Shown: positions 8,359 to 17,646 of the stretch, one piece after another
How positions within the stretch are numbered: position 1 is the stretch's first letter
Layout: each line of letters begins with the position of its first letter
Source of the DNA: Candidatus Auribacterota bacterium
Lineage (GTDB): Bacteria > Auribacterota > JAFGBW01 > JAFGJP01
Assembly (NCBI GenBank): GCA_023144635.1
Contig: JAGLFH010000019.1
Location: 1-64,000, forward strand
Length of the DNA stretch: 64,000 nucleotides
Reading direction: 5' to 3'
Position numbers and translations under genes: made by a program
The notes under the pieces: generated by a model
Seen by the model: the letters and a program-made list of their open reading frames with translations, nothing else
Told to the model about the DNA's origin: nothing
Databases searched by the model: none

Positions 8359-9210
8359 TTATTTTTTTTTACTCATTTTATTTATTATTTCATTAAATGC
8401 CTTTTCTACATTTAAATAATTATTTACTTTCACTGTATCATCCATAGGTACTTGCTTTATATAAAAGCCGGAGGGCAATAAAACCTTTAATAATTCTCCT
8501 GCATCTGTCAGGAACATATCATAACTTACGCCTCTTAAAGATGCCTGTACTTTCACAGTATTCTGACCATTAATTAATGATTTTTCATTTGTTATGACAT
8601 ATTTGATCCTTTCAAATTTATTCATAACAGGATTATAAAATGCTGTTGTTCTTTTTGTTTCTTTTAGTTGTTTCATGTTTCGTCCAAAAGGAAACACAGG
8701 ATTTACAAGCCAGTATTTACCTTTAATCTTTATATCACCTTTAATCTTCTTATTAACAGAATCTTTGTCATTTATTTCATATTTCAGCAAATCACCTTCG
8801 AATACACCTCTTATGCTGGTAAGTTCTATCTTGTCATTTGTCTTCTCTTTTCTTTTCAATATAAATAAAAGTTCTGAAATCATTCTTTTTCTGTCAGCTT
8901 TTATCTTGCCATATACTTTTTGATCTTGTTTTTTATTGTTTATTAGATATTTAAGCTGTATATCCATTTCAAAAGAGATAACATCAGAAAGAGAAAAAAA
9001 AGAATTTAGTACACCGAAGACTTCGTCATTAAATCCTAAAACATATTTTTTTTGCTGGAACAGATATCTTTCTTTTTCACCGCCAAAATCTTCAAAACGC
9101 CCTCGAGGTGCATCTTCCATAAAAATAAGAGAGAAGAACCAGAACATCATTACAGCCCAAAAAACAAAGGTAAACAAATATATATATCTGAAGTATGCGT
9201 TTTTTTTCAT
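8359..9210 (-). CDS. Hypothetical membrane-anchored protein upstream of the ABC exporter
   Basis: I do not recognise this 283-residue protein. Residues 8-30 form one hydrophobic helix followed by an acidic/aromatic stretch, so it is probably anchored in the inner membrane with about 250 residues outside. The outer part is rich in Lys, Phe and Tyr with alternating strand-like patterns, and there are no cysteine or metal motifs. It lies 59 bases upstream of the ABC ATPase on the same strand, so it may assist that exporter, for instance as a periplasmic adaptor. That is inferred from position only. Confidence 0.6.
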   Translation of the reverse strand: MKKNAYFRYIYLFTFVFWAVMMFWFFSLIFMEDAPRGRFEDFGGEKERYLFQQKKYVLGFNDEVFGVLNSFFSLSDVISFEMDIQLKYLINNKKQDQKVYGKIKADRKRMISELLFILKRKEKTNDKIELTSIRGVFEGDLLKYEINDKDSVNKKIKGDIKIKGKYWLVNPVFPFGRNMKQLKETKRTTAFYNPVMNKFERIKYVITNEKSLINGQNTVKVQASLRGVSYDMFLTDAGELLKVLLPSGFYIKQVPMDDTVKVNNYLNVEKAFNEIINKMSKKK

Positions 9211-9285
9211 ATCAAATTTCTTCCGGATAGAACTATGAAGGAGACAAAACCTTTTGAACTTTTTCTAACAAGAACACAAAATATA

Positions 9286-9681
9286 TTAGAAACATCTTGT
9301 TAATATTTTTGATATCTTCTTAAAATCAAAAGGCTTTGCAATATAATCGACAGCACCAAGCTGTTTCATTTCAAAGATTCCGTCTCTTGTCTTGTATGCA
9401 GACATCATAACAACAGGAATATTTAATCCTTTTAATCGCATTTTTCTTAAAAGTTCTTTACCTGTTATTGGATACATCCTGTTATCAAGGAAAATAAGAT
9501 CTGGTTTTTCTTTTTCAACTATATTCTCAAAATTAGTGGGATCTATCTCGAAAATAACATGGTAATTTTTTTCTACAAGAAAAGTTTTTAGGACATCAAT
9601 AACAACATATTCATCATCAACAACAAAAATCTTTTTTTTCAAGTTCTCTTTCTCAGATTTTTGTTTTTTTTCATTCTTCAT
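9286..9681 (-). CDS. Stand-alone response-regulator receiver protein
   Basis: The 131-residue protein is a single CheY-like receiver behind a lysine/glutamate-rich N-terminal tail of about 17 residues. It has the acidic pair in VDDEY, the phospho-acceptor Asp in IFLDNRM, the Ser of MMSAY and the Lys of AKPFDF. No output domain is present. It is the last gene of the pilB unit, 44 bases after the lysine-tailed gene, so it may regulate twitching or polar assembly. Confidence 0.85.
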   Translation of the reverse strand: MKNEKKQKSEKENLKKKIFVVDDEYVVIDVLKTFLVEKNYHVIFEIDPTNFENIVEKEKPDLIFLDNRMYPITGKELLRKMRLKGLNIPVVMMSAYKTRDGIFEMKQLGAVDYIAKPFDFKKISKILTRCF

Positions 9682-9725
9682 AAATACTTAACACTTCCCA
9701 AGTAGCCAAATTTCAAAAAAAATCA

Positions 9726-10232
9726 CTAAATAGTTTTAGCAGCTTTTTTCAGATCCTGAATTTTCTTTTCCATAGCAGATATCTTTCCATATGTAGTATT
9801 TATTCCATCTATCATAGAATCTACTTCAGAAATAGATATTTTTTTATCCTCAATAAGCTGATATATTTTTTCACCAAGTTTCTGATATTTAAGCGGCAGG
9901 TTTCTTTTTATCGAAGATATCTCCATGTCCAGTTTTCTGTTTTTAACAAATATCTGGACTTCTTCTTTTGCTTTTTTAAATGTACTGGTAATAGAATTTA
10001 TAAATTTGTTCTCTTCTTCCTCGCTTATTACATTTCTATTTGCCCATTCTTTAAGATCTTCTATTTCTTCAGAAATAAGAGATTTCAGTTCTTTTGTTAT
10101 ATTTTTGATCTTTTCTTTTTTCTTTACTGATTTAGTACCCTTTTTTATAGTTTTTTTCTTAGATAATTTTGCAGGCGCTTTCTTTTTTGCTATTTTCTTT
10201 TTAACAACTTTCTTTTTATTATTTTCCACCAT
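9726..10232 (-). CDS. Lysine-tailed coiled-coil protein (possibly phasin-like)
   Basis: The first 45 or so of 168 residues are dominated by Lys with Ala, Thr and Ser, like a histone H1 tail. The remainder is a charged helical region (EEIEDLKEWANRNVISEEEE and a C-terminal coiled coil ending QDLKKAAKTI). The helical part loosely recalls phasin-type or poly-hydroxyalkanoate regulator proteins; I cannot confirm that. The gene starts nine bases after pilB. A nucleic-acid or polyanion-binding tail is plausible from charge alone. Confidence 0.6.
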   Translation of the reverse strand: MVENNKKKVVKKKIAKKKAPAKLSKKKTIKKGTKSVKKKEKIKNITKELKSLISEEIEDLKEWANRNVISEEEENKFINSITSTFKKAKEEVQIFVKNRKLDMEISSIKRNLPLKYQKLGEKIYQLIEDKKISISEVDSMIDGINTTYGKISAMEKKIQDLKKAAKTI

Positions 10233-10241
10233 AACTCCCCC

Positions 10242-11921
10242 TTAAGTTAATCTTAATACTTCAGATACAGATGTTTCCCCCTCTATAATTTTTCTAATTC
10301 CATCATCCCTTAATGTCTTCATACCATTTGCTATAGAAGCTTTCAAAATATGATTTGCAGATTCTTTTCTAACTATCATGTCTTTTATCTCATCATTCAT
10401 GAGCATTATTTCAAAAATGCCTATTCGCCCTTTAAAACCTGTCTGCTTGCAATCATCACATCCTTTTCCCTTAAAGAACGTATATTCTTTTTCAGGTGAC
10501 AGACCCAAACTCTGCAAAACATCGATTGATGGCTTATATGGCTCCTTACATTTCGTACAAAGCACTCGAATGAGACGTTGAGCAATAACACATTTTAAAG
10601 CAGAAGCTATTAAAAAAGGTTCTACTCCCATATCAATAAGTCTTGTTGCAGCTGAAGGAGCATCATTAGTATGAAGTGTCGAAAAGACAAGATGTCCTGT
10701 TAATGCAGATTGTATAGCTATTTCAGCCGTCTCAATATCTCTTACCTCACCTACGAGAATAACATCAGGGTCCTGACGCACAATTGAACGAAGCCCTAAA
10801 TCAAACGTCATCCCTGCTTTTACATCTACCTGTGACTGACGTACTCCCTTTAATCTATATTCCACCGGATCTTCCAAAGTAATAATATTTTTATCTTTAG
10901 AATTTATTGTGGATAAAAAAGCATAAAGAGAAGTTGTCTTACCACTGCCTGTCGGTCCTGTTACAAGAACAACCCCGTTAGGAGAATCAAGTACTTTTTT
11001 AATGATTTCAAAAGAAGCAGTTGCAAGGCCTAAAGTTTCCATATTTACAAGCACGCTTGATCTATCGAGTATCCTGATAACAATGTTTTCACCGTAAATT
11101 GTAGGAAAGCTTGAAACTCTCAAATCTACACTTTTTTCTCCAACTTTTACTTTTACCCTTCCATCCTGAGGGAGCCTTTTTTCAGCAATATTCATATTAC
11201 ACATGACTTTTATTCTGGATATTATAGCTGGTTCAAGTTTTTTAGGAGGAAAGGGTTTTATTTCATGCAGCACACCGTCTACTCTACTTCGTATACTGAA
11301 TTCATTTTCTTCAGGTTCAAAATGTATATCACTTGCTCCGTCCTTTACTGACTGAGCAATTATAAGGTTCACAAGCTTTATGGCAGGAGAATCTTTTTGA
11401 GAATCAGCTTCATCTATTTCAATAACCTTCTCCTGATCTTCCTTATCTTCTTCTTCCTGTATTGTTTCAATAGCCTCTTTCAGTTCCCCTGTTGTGCCGT
11501 AATGAGTATCAATAGCATTCAATATGGCCGACTTTGTACCGAAAACAGGCTGTATTTCAAGACCAGTTATTCTATTTATCTCATCAACAGATTGAATATC
11601 AAGAGGATTTTCCATAGCTACAGTTACCATATTTCCTACTGTAAAAAGAGGTATGGCATTAAAGCGTCTGGCAATTTTTTCAGGAATTACTTTCAGTACT
11701 TCGCGGTCTACTTGATATGAGTTTAAATCTATAAAAGCAAGTCCCATCTGCTCGCTAAGCGCACTTGCTATGTCCTCTTCTTTGCAATATCCTAATTCTA
11801 CCAGGATATCCCCAAGACGGGTTCCTGATACTTTCTGCTCATTTAAAGCACGTTTAAGCTGATCATTGGTTATAATATCTCTTTCTATTAAAAGATTGCC
11901 TATAGTTCTGTGTTCAGCCAT
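10242..11921 (-). CDS. pilB: Type IV pilus assembly / type II secretion ATPase
   Basis: This cytoplasmic hexameric ATPase drives pilus extension. Residues 1-60 form an MshEN-type domain with the segment RLGDILVELGYCKEED, a known c-di-GMP-binding arrangement in relatives. The catalytic core has Walker A GPTGSGKTT at residues 322-330, a Walker B region around DPDVILVGEVRD and the His-box FSTLHTNDA. The zinc finger has paired cysteines in CTKCKE and CDDCKQ. It is coupled to a receiver gene upstream (6-base gap) and the lysine-tailed gene downstream. No other pil genes are in the window. Confidence 0.93.
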   Translation of the reverse strand: MAEHRTIGNLLIERDIITNDQLKRALNEQKVSGTRLGDILVELGYCKEEDIASALSEQMGLAFIDLNSYQVDREVLKVIPEKIARRFNAIPLFTVGNMVTVAMENPLDIQSVDEINRITGLEIQPVFGTKSAILNAIDTHYGTTGELKEAIETIQEEEDKEDQEKVIEIDEADSQKDSPAIKLVNLIIAQSVKDGASDIHFEPEENEFSIRSRVDGVLHEIKPFPPKKLEPAIISRIKVMCNMNIAEKRLPQDGRVKVKVGEKSVDLRVSSFPTIYGENIVIRILDRSSVLVNMETLGLATASFEIIKKVLDSPNGVVLVTGPTGSGKTTSLYAFLSTINSKDKNIITLEDPVEYRLKGVRQSQVDVKAGMTFDLGLRSIVRQDPDVILVGEVRDIETAEIAIQSALTGHLVFSTLHTNDAPSAATRLIDMGVEPFLIASALKCVIAQRLIRVLCTKCKEPYKPSIDVLQSLGLSPEKEYTFFKGKGCDDCKQTGFKGRIGIFEIMLMNDEIKDMIVRKESANHILKASIANGMKTLRDDGIRKIIEGETSVSEVLRLT

Positions 11922-11927
11922 TATACG

Positions 11928-12305
11928 TTATTCCCCTAGGTATTCTTTTATTTTTCCTATTAAATAATCAAGCTCCTCCATTGAAGCACTTTTTGGAATA
12001 TACTCATTTGCACCCATCTGTTCACCCATGGCCTTATCTGCTTCACCACTTCTTGCTGTGAACATAAAAATAGGTGTATCCTTAAATTTTGCATCGAATT
12101 TTAGCATTCTGCAAATATTGTATCCATCCATTTTAGGAAGCATAAGATCAAGAATTATTAGATCTGGTACCACTGATCTTGCTTTATTAAGAGCTTCAAT
12201 ACCGTCAACCGCAGTATGAACTTCATAACCTTCCTGAGAAATTGCTGCCTTAACCATTGCCAAAACAGTAGGGCTGTCTTCTGCTACAAGTATCTTTTTT
12301 GCCAT
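11928..12305 (-). CDS. CheY/PilG-like single-domain response regulator
   Basis: This 125-residue receiver has VAEDSPTVL (acidic pocket), LIILDLMLPKMDG (phospho-acceptor Asp), a FTARSG switch segment and PKSASMEEL with the conserved Lys. It is the first gene of the pilB unit and ends six bases before pilB, matching the twitching-motility receivers PilG/PilH in position. Output is presumably by protein contact. Confidence 0.88.
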   Translation of the reverse strand: MAKKILVAEDSPTVLAMVKAAISQEGYEVHTAVDGIEALNKARSVVPDLIILDLMLPKMDGYNICRMLKFDAKFKDTPIFMFTARSGEADKAMGEQMGANEYIPKSASMEELDYLIGKIKEYLGE

Positions 12306-12408
12306 AACATACCTCTTTTTTATATATTTCGTCAGATATTATTAAATAACTTAGTACATAAAATTAATTTTTATATATTGTACTATAAATTTTGATGCTC
12401 AGCAATTC

Positions 12409-14247
12409 TTATTCAACAGTTACACTTTTTGCCAGATTACGCGGTTTATCAATATCACATCCCTTGTTCTGTGCAATATAATAAGCCATCAGCTGAAAAG
12501 CTATTATGTTTATTATTGGAGATAACTCTTCCACAATGTATGGCATGTAAATGACTGTGTCAGATATTCTTTTTACTTTCTCATCTCCTTGGGTAGCAAG
12601 GCTTATGATCAATCCTTTCCTTGCATGTACTTCCTGAATATTTGAGATCATTTTTTCATAGACCTGTCCCTTTGTTGCAATACAAAAAACTAAAAAATTA
12701 TTATCAATAAGAGCTATCGGGCCATGCTTCATTTCTCCTGCAGCATAACCTTCAGCATGCATATATGAGATTTCCTTGTTTTTTAAAGCACCTTCCAAAG
12801 CAGTTGGATAATTAAAATGCCTTCCAAGATAAAATGCTCCTTGGTAAGAAAAATATTTTTTTGCTCCTTTTTTGATCTCTTTAACATTATCAAATACCTG
12901 TGAAATTTTATCACCTACCGCTCTTATTTCTTTGAAAATAAGATTTTTGTTTAGGTCCTTATCTTCTCCTCTTATCTCACTTAGATACAGAGCAAGTAAA
13001 AATATAGTCATAACCTGACTTGTATATGCTTTTGTTGATGCAACACCTATCTCTATACCAGCATGCGTATAGATAACACCTTCTGATTCTCTAGCTATCG
13101 TAGAACCGACTACATTGCATAAAGAAAGTACTTTTGAACCATATTTTTTTGCTTCTCTTATCGAGGCCAAAGTGTCTGCGGTTTCACCTGATTGAGAAAT
13201 ACATATTACCAGTTTATCTTTACCGAGTTTCGGTCGTGTATATCTGAACTCACTTGAAAGTATTACTTCTGCAGGTATTCCCGTAAACTCTTCAATATAA
13301 TATTTACCAAGGAAACATGCATGATAAGCTGTTCCGCATGCAGTCAAATAGATCCTTTTAACTCTTTTCAGATAAGCTTTTGACAAAGAAAGCTCTTCAA
13401 ATATAATTTTTTTATTTTTAAGCCTCATTCGCGCTATTTTTTTTAAAATTTCAGGTTGCTCATGTATCTCCTTAAGCATAAAGGTCTCAAATCCCTTTTT
13501 TTCTGCCTTTTCAACATTCCAAGTTATCTTTTCAGGCTTAACATGAACTTCATTACCGTCAAGATCATATATATTTACACTAATGCCGTCTGAAATGAAT
13601 ATTTGTTTTTCTTTCAGGTATATAACGTTCTTAGTATGTTGGACCATTGATGATATGTCGCTGGCAATATAAAAACCTTCTTTAAGTATTCCTACAACAA
13701 GAGGAGAATCCATCTTTGCAGCATATATTCTTTTTTTAGGATCATTTTTAAATATGACAACAAGAGAAAAACTGCCTTCAAGTTTTTTTACCGCATTATT
13801 AAAAGCTTCCTGATATGTTAAGGAATGTTTAAGTTCCTCTTCAATAAGATGCGGTATAACTTCAGTATCAGTCTGCGAAACAAAAGAATATCCTTTTTTT
13901 ATAAGTTCATTTTTTAAAGTAAAATGATTTTCAATTATACCGTTATGCACAACAGCAATATCGTTATCAGCATTAACATGCGGATGTGCATTTATAACAG
14001 TGGGCTCACCGTGCGTGGCCCATCTTGTATGAGCAATACCAAGATTAGTTTTTTGCGGTGTTTTTTTAATCAGATCTTCAAGCAGTTTTACACGGCCTTT
14101 TACTTTTTTGATAAAAAGATTTCCTTTAGGATCAATACAGGCAGCGCCTGCAGAATCATAACCGCGGTATTCGAGGCTTTCCAATCCTTTAACAATAAAC
14201 TGTAATGGTTTTTTTTCCTTACCTATGTATCCAATTATGCCACACAT
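12409..14247 (-). CDS. glmS: Glutamine--fructose-6-phosphate aminotransferase (isomerizing)
   Basis: GlmS makes glucosamine-6-phosphate for peptidoglycan and lipopolysaccharide. The 612-residue length is standard. The N-terminal glutamine amidotransferase begins MCGIIGYIG with the catalytic Cys2, followed by ESLEYRGYDSAG and HTRWATHGEP. Two SIS domains follow (TACGTAYHACF, SQSGETADTL, GRHFNYPTALEGALKNKE), and the protein ends with KSVTVE. It overlaps the upstream nagA by 13 bases, so there is no room for a glmS ribozyme leader. Synthesis and recycling of amino sugars are thus linked in one transcript. Confidence 0.97.
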   Translation of the reverse strand: MCGIIGYIGKEKKPLQFIVKGLESLEYRGYDSAGAACIDPKGNLFIKKVKGRVKLLEDLIKKTPQKTNLGIAHTRWATHGEPTVINAHPHVNADNDIAVVHNGIIENHFTLKNELIKKGYSFVSQTDTEVIPHLIEEELKHSLTYQEAFNNAVKKLEGSFSLVVIFKNDPKKRIYAAKMDSPLVVGILKEGFYIASDISSMVQHTKNVIYLKEKQIFISDGISVNIYDLDGNEVHVKPEKITWNVEKAEKKGFETFMLKEIHEQPEILKKIARMRLKNKKIIFEELSLSKAYLKRVKRIYLTACGTAYHACFLGKYYIEEFTGIPAEVILSSEFRYTRPKLGKDKLVICISQSGETADTLASIREAKKYGSKVLSLCNVVGSTIARESEGVIYTHAGIEIGVASTKAYTSQVMTIFLLALYLSEIRGEDKDLNKNLIFKEIRAVGDKISQVFDNVKEIKKGAKKYFSYQGAFYLGRHFNYPTALEGALKNKEISYMHAEGYAAGEMKHGPIALIDNNFLVFCIATKGQVYEKMISNIQEVHARKGLIISLATQGDEKVKRISDTVIYMPYIVEELSPIINIIAFQLMAYYIAQNKGCDIDKPRNLAKSVTVE

Positions 14248-15386
14248 ATTTTTTCTCCAGCTTTAAAAACGTTCTTTATAATTAATTCTTCATCCATAAG
14301 TATCATATCAGCCTTCATTCCTTTTTTAATACATCCTATTCGTTTTTTTAAACCCAGCATAGATGCAGGGTTAATGCTGACAAAACGCCAAACTCTTTTA
14401 ACATCAATATCCAGCGATTTTGTAATGTTTTTTATTATATTTATCAGATGCGAACCTCCACCAACAAATATGTTTTTTTTGTTAGCATAAGCAAAACATC
14501 CTTGGACCCCTTTTATTTTATGCGTGCTTCCACCAGACATTATCATATCAGATACAAGAATTATCCGGTCATCATCAACTGAATTAAAAAGCATTTGTAA
14601 TGCTTCCGGAGATGAATGGATTCCATCAGCTATCAATTCAACAAAAACTGACCTGTTAAGAAAAACTGTTCCCATAACACCAACTTCTCTGTGATGGAAA
14701 GGTGTTATCCTGTTATAAAAATGAGTTATGCCTGCTGCGCCTGAAAGTACTGCTTGCTCTGACTGATGGAAAGTAGAAAGAGTATGCCCTATCATAACTT
14801 TTATGCCCCACCCTGTAAAAAGCTTAATATACTTATTGGCTTTAGAAAGTTCCGGAGATAATGTTATAACTTTTATGATGTCTTTATATTCTTTAATCAA
14901 CTCTATGTATTTTTTATCCGAAAAATCTGTTAAAAGATTTCTTTCGTGAGCACCGCTTTGCTTTTTATTTAAAAAAGGACCTTCAAGATTAACTCCCAAA
15001 ATAATAGTTTTTCCTTTTCTTTTTTGAAGATACTCGCGGTAAAAAATTAGATTCTTCTTTAGTTTTGAATATGATAATGAATAAAACGTTGCAAGAAAAC
15101 CTGTTACTCCTTTTTTAAGCATTTTTTTTTCAATACTTTCAATACTTTTTATTTCAGGCGTGCATAGATCTATCTTGTCGATACCGTGAAAATGAATATC
15201 GATCATACCCGGCATAAGCATATTACCCTTGCCATCAATTACCGGTATGTTTGTTTTGCGTTTAACCTTTTCTTTTACTTGGTTAAAGCCCACTTCAGAA
15301 ATATAACCATCTTTTATTTTGACCTCTCCTTTTAACCATTTCTTGCTATTATGCAACAGAACATTTTTTATAATACAATTTTTCAT
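14235..15386 (-). CDS. nagA: N-acetylglucosamine-6-phosphate deacetylase
   Basis: The enzyme removes acetate from GlcNAc-6-P, yielding glucosamine-6-P, the product also made by the downstream glmS. The 383-residue amidohydrolase shows DIHFHG, LEGPFLNKKQSGAH, MIGHT, THFYNRITPFHHREVG, ADGIHSSPE and the catalytic Asp segment LVSDMIMSGG. All metal and substrate residues appear present. It starts 38 bases after the folC stop and runs into glmS with an overlap. Confidence 0.93.
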   Translation of the reverse strand: MKNCIIKNVLLHNSKKWLKGEVKIKDGYISEVGFNQVKEKVKRKTNIPVIDGKGNMLMPGMIDIHFHGIDKIDLCTPEIKSIESIEKKMLKKGVTGFLATFYSLSYSKLKKNLIFYREYLQKRKGKTIILGVNLEGPFLNKKQSGAHERNLLTDFSDKKYIELIKEYKDIIKVITLSPELSKANKYIKLFTGWGIKVMIGHTLSTFHQSEQAVLSGAAGITHFYNRITPFHHREVGVMGTVFLNRSVFVELIADGIHSSPEALQMLFNSVDDDRIILVSDMIMSGGSTHKIKGVQGCFAYANKKNIFVGGGSHLINIIKNITKSLDIDVKRVWRFVSINPASMLGLKKRIGCIKKGMKADMILMDEELIIKNVFKAGEKICVA

Positions 15387-15424
15387 ATAACACTCGTTTT
15401 TACATAAGGCTTATTGTTGTTTCA

Positions 15425-16735
15425 TTACCTTTTATCAAAACTGTTTTCTAAAATTTTAAGAGCTGGCCCAGCAACAAAAAAAGATCCGCATATAATACAA
15501 TTTTTTGATGCTTTTTTTTCTTTCCAGTAAAAAAAAGCATCTTCTATATTCTTTTTGATAATAATTTTACACTTTTCTACGTTTTTGCCCAGTTTATTTT
15601 TCAGGGCATAAGGGTTAAGGGCTCTTTCTGACACAGGTTCAGTGAACACGAAATCTTTAGTTATCTTACCCAATGATTCAAACATCAACTTATATTCTTT
15701 ATCTTCAAGAACACCAAAAATAATACACCATTTACTTTTAACGTCCAAATGTAAAATAGTATCCACCAGAGCATTGATACTTGCGGGATTGTGGCTGACA
15801 TCAACGATTACTAACCGCTTCTTTCCAAAAACTTGAAATCTTCCTCTTAAAATATTCTTTTTTAAGACTTTTTTGCATACTGAAACAAACTTTTCTTTAC
15901 TTATAGCTCCCTTTAGCGCTTCATATGAAGCTTTTATTGCCATGGCTGAATTATTGCACTGAATTTTGAGCGGAGTTTTAATTATGTATTCAAAGGTTAT
16001 AGAATTCTTACTGTCTGAATATTGTAATTTATGGTAAAAGCCTTTTTTTTCATTAACAGTTACAGAAAAATCTTTATCTATCAAAAAGGATCTCATCTTA
16101 TTTTTACCGAGTATTTTTAAAGTACTTGTACAAAGTTTTTCTTCTACTGCTGTTATGGTTTTTGCACCTGCTTTTATTATTGCAAACTTTTCTAAGGCTA
16201 TCTTTTTTTTTGTTTTTCCTAAAAAAGCAGAATGTTCTTTTGATATATTTGTTATTACACAGATCTTAGAAGGAAAAATATTAGTAGCATCAAGACGTCC
16301 TCCCATACCTGTTTCATAAACAGCCCACTCCACTTTTTTGTCTATAAAATAAAGCACAGAAAGAAGTGTAATGTATTCAAAAAAAGTCGTTTCTTGTAAA
16401 AGTAAAGGCTCTTTTTTTAAGAGTATATTCCTTATTTTTTTTGCATATAAAGTGAAATCTTTGTCAGAAATACTCTTGCCATTAATTGATATTCTTTCAT
16501 TAATGCGGCTTAAATGAGGTGAAATAAAAAGGCCTGTTCTTTTTTTACATCCTTTCAATATTTGAGAGATCATTGTAGCAGTTGATCCTTTTCCATTCGT
16601 ACCTGCTATATGAATTACTTTGAAAGGAATTTTTTTTACAGAAAAAACATTTAAGAGTTTTTTTATTCTCTGCAAGCCAGGCTTTATTGTGCGGCGAGAG
16701 TAAAGGTCATTAATCAAATTAGCAGCAATACTCAT
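15425..16735 (-). CDS. folC: Bifunctional folylpolyglutamate synthase / dihydrofolate synthase
   Basis: This Mur-ligase-fold enzyme adds glutamate to dihydropteroate and folates. The 436-residue protein carries the P-loop GTNGKGSTATMISQIL, the ETGMGGRLDATN signature, NISKEHSAFLG and the C-terminal domain start VDVSHNPASI. It is the first gene of the folC-nagA-glmS set. Confidence 0.93.
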   Translation of the reverse strand: MSIAANLINDLYSRRTIKPGLQRIKKLLNVFSVKKIPFKVIHIAGTNGKGSTATMISQILKGCKKRTGLFISPHLSRINERISINGKSISDKDFTLYAKKIRNILLKKEPLLLQETTFFEYITLLSVLYFIDKKVEWAVYETGMGGRLDATNIFPSKICVITNISKEHSAFLGKTKKKIALEKFAIIKAGAKTITAVEEKLCTSTLKILGKNKMRSFLIDKDFSVTVNEKKGFYHKLQYSDSKNSITFEYIIKTPLKIQCNNSAMAIKASYEALKGAISKEKFVSVCKKVLKKNILRGRFQVFGKKRLVIVDVSHNPASINALVDTILHLDVKSKWCIIFGVLEDKEYKLMFESLGKITKDFVFTEPVSERALNPYALKNKLGKNVEKCKIIIKKNIEDAFFYWKEKKASKNCIICGSFFVAGPALKILENSFDKR

Positions 16736-17215
16736 TAAGTGATTTCCTGTAAGAATTTAATTATGCCTGCCTGCAGCAGGCTGACTTATATTTCACCACG
16801 AAGAGCACGAAGGACACGAAGATATTTATAGAAAATATCTTCAAACATTCCTTCAACATCAATACATTAAAATTCACTTATAATCCTACCCTAATGTTCA
16901 CAAATTTCATATAAGCAAAAAGTTAAACTTCATGAATTGGAATATTTTTTTCAAACTTTTAAATTCTTTTATCAACTTATTTTCAATGCAAAAATCTACT
17001 TTATAGTCATAAATCTAACTTAATTTCTTTTTGTTTTAATTCATAAACAAAAACACTATTCATAATTTATTCTAAGAATTCAGCACCAATAATCTTATGA
17101 TATTTATAACACATTTAATTACTTTATTTGATAATTCATCAAATTTTACTTCGTGCTCTTCATGTCCTTCGTGGTGATATTATTGCCCTTTGAAATTTCA
17201 TACATATATTTTGAT
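16736..17215. repeat. 480-bp intergenic region bounded by inverted CAC-GAAG repeats
   Basis: No gene is visible. Near the left end (16765-16781) is a small hairpin, GCCTGC-ctgca-GCAGGC. Two 28-base arms built of CACGAAG-type units lie in opposite orientation at 16794-16821 and 17149-17176; they match with a few changes and bracket about 330 bases of very AT-rich DNA. The same unit type recurs at 5873-5897, 17529-17613 and 28150-28207, so this is a dispersed repeat family. Whether the bracketed unit moves as one is unknown. Confidence 0.65.
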
Positions 17216-17488
17216 TCAACTAAATGAATAATGCTTTCTAATATCTTTTTTAATATTCCACACACAATCCATGCCTTTAGGAAAAGTTACAAAGTCACCA
17301 GCTGAGATAACAGCTTCTTTACCTTCTTTAGGTATAACAGTTACTTCACCCTCAAGAATATAACAGGCCTCATCAGAATCATAATGCCAGTCAAAGCGCG
17401 AAGTTTCTTTTTCCCACACAGGCCATGAAAAAACTCCCATTTCATTTAATTCCGAATCACTCTTTTTTTCTATTTTTATCTCCCCCAT
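17216..17488 (-). CDS. Small cupin-domain protein (cupin_3/DUF861 type)
   Basis: The 90-residue protein is a single small beta-barrel cupin: SWPVWEKETSRFDWHYDSDE, CYILEGEVTVIPKEG and AGDFVTFPKG match the (S)-ureidoglycine aminohydrolase-like cupin_3 pattern. The FDWHYDSDEACYILEGE segment provides His and Glu positions for metal or ligand. A ribosome site (GGAGG) precedes the ATG at 17488. It stands alone between repeat-rich spacers. Substrate unknown. Confidence 0.8.
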   Translation of the reverse strand: MGEIKIEKKSDSELNEMGVFSWPVWEKETSRFDWHYDSDEACYILEGEVTVIPKEGKEAVISAGDFVTFPKGMDCVWNIKKDIRKHYSFS

Positions 17489-17528
17489 TTTGACCTCCTG
17501 TTTTTAATCACGAAACATAAAAAACTTC

Positions 17529-17613
17529 AGCCACTAAGAGCACTAAGGACCACTAAAAGGTTCCAGCTTCACTGGAATAAAAACTTCGTGTTTCTTCGTG
17601 TAACTTCGTGGCT
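17529..17613. repeat. Inverted intergenic repeat of CAC-AAG units
   Basis: AGCCACTAAGAGCACTAAGG at the left and its relaxed complement ending TTCGTGGCT at the right flank a TTCCAG-cttca-CTGGAA mini-hairpin. The element lies between the cupin gene and gpsA and belongs to the same family as 16794-17176. It could fold as a long RNA hairpin; there is no clear T-run. Confidence 0.55.
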
Positions 17614-17646
17614 AAATTATTATTATCGTGCGTTAGCACACCTTTA

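Noticed and set aside
14235-14260. Possible glmS ribozyme or riboswitch leader before glmS
   Set aside because: The upstream nagA gene overlaps the glmS start by 13 bases, leaving no untranslated leader.
16765-16781. GCCTGC hairpin as a transcription terminator
   Set aside because: No T-run follows on either strand, and it lies upstream of folC rather than at a gene end.
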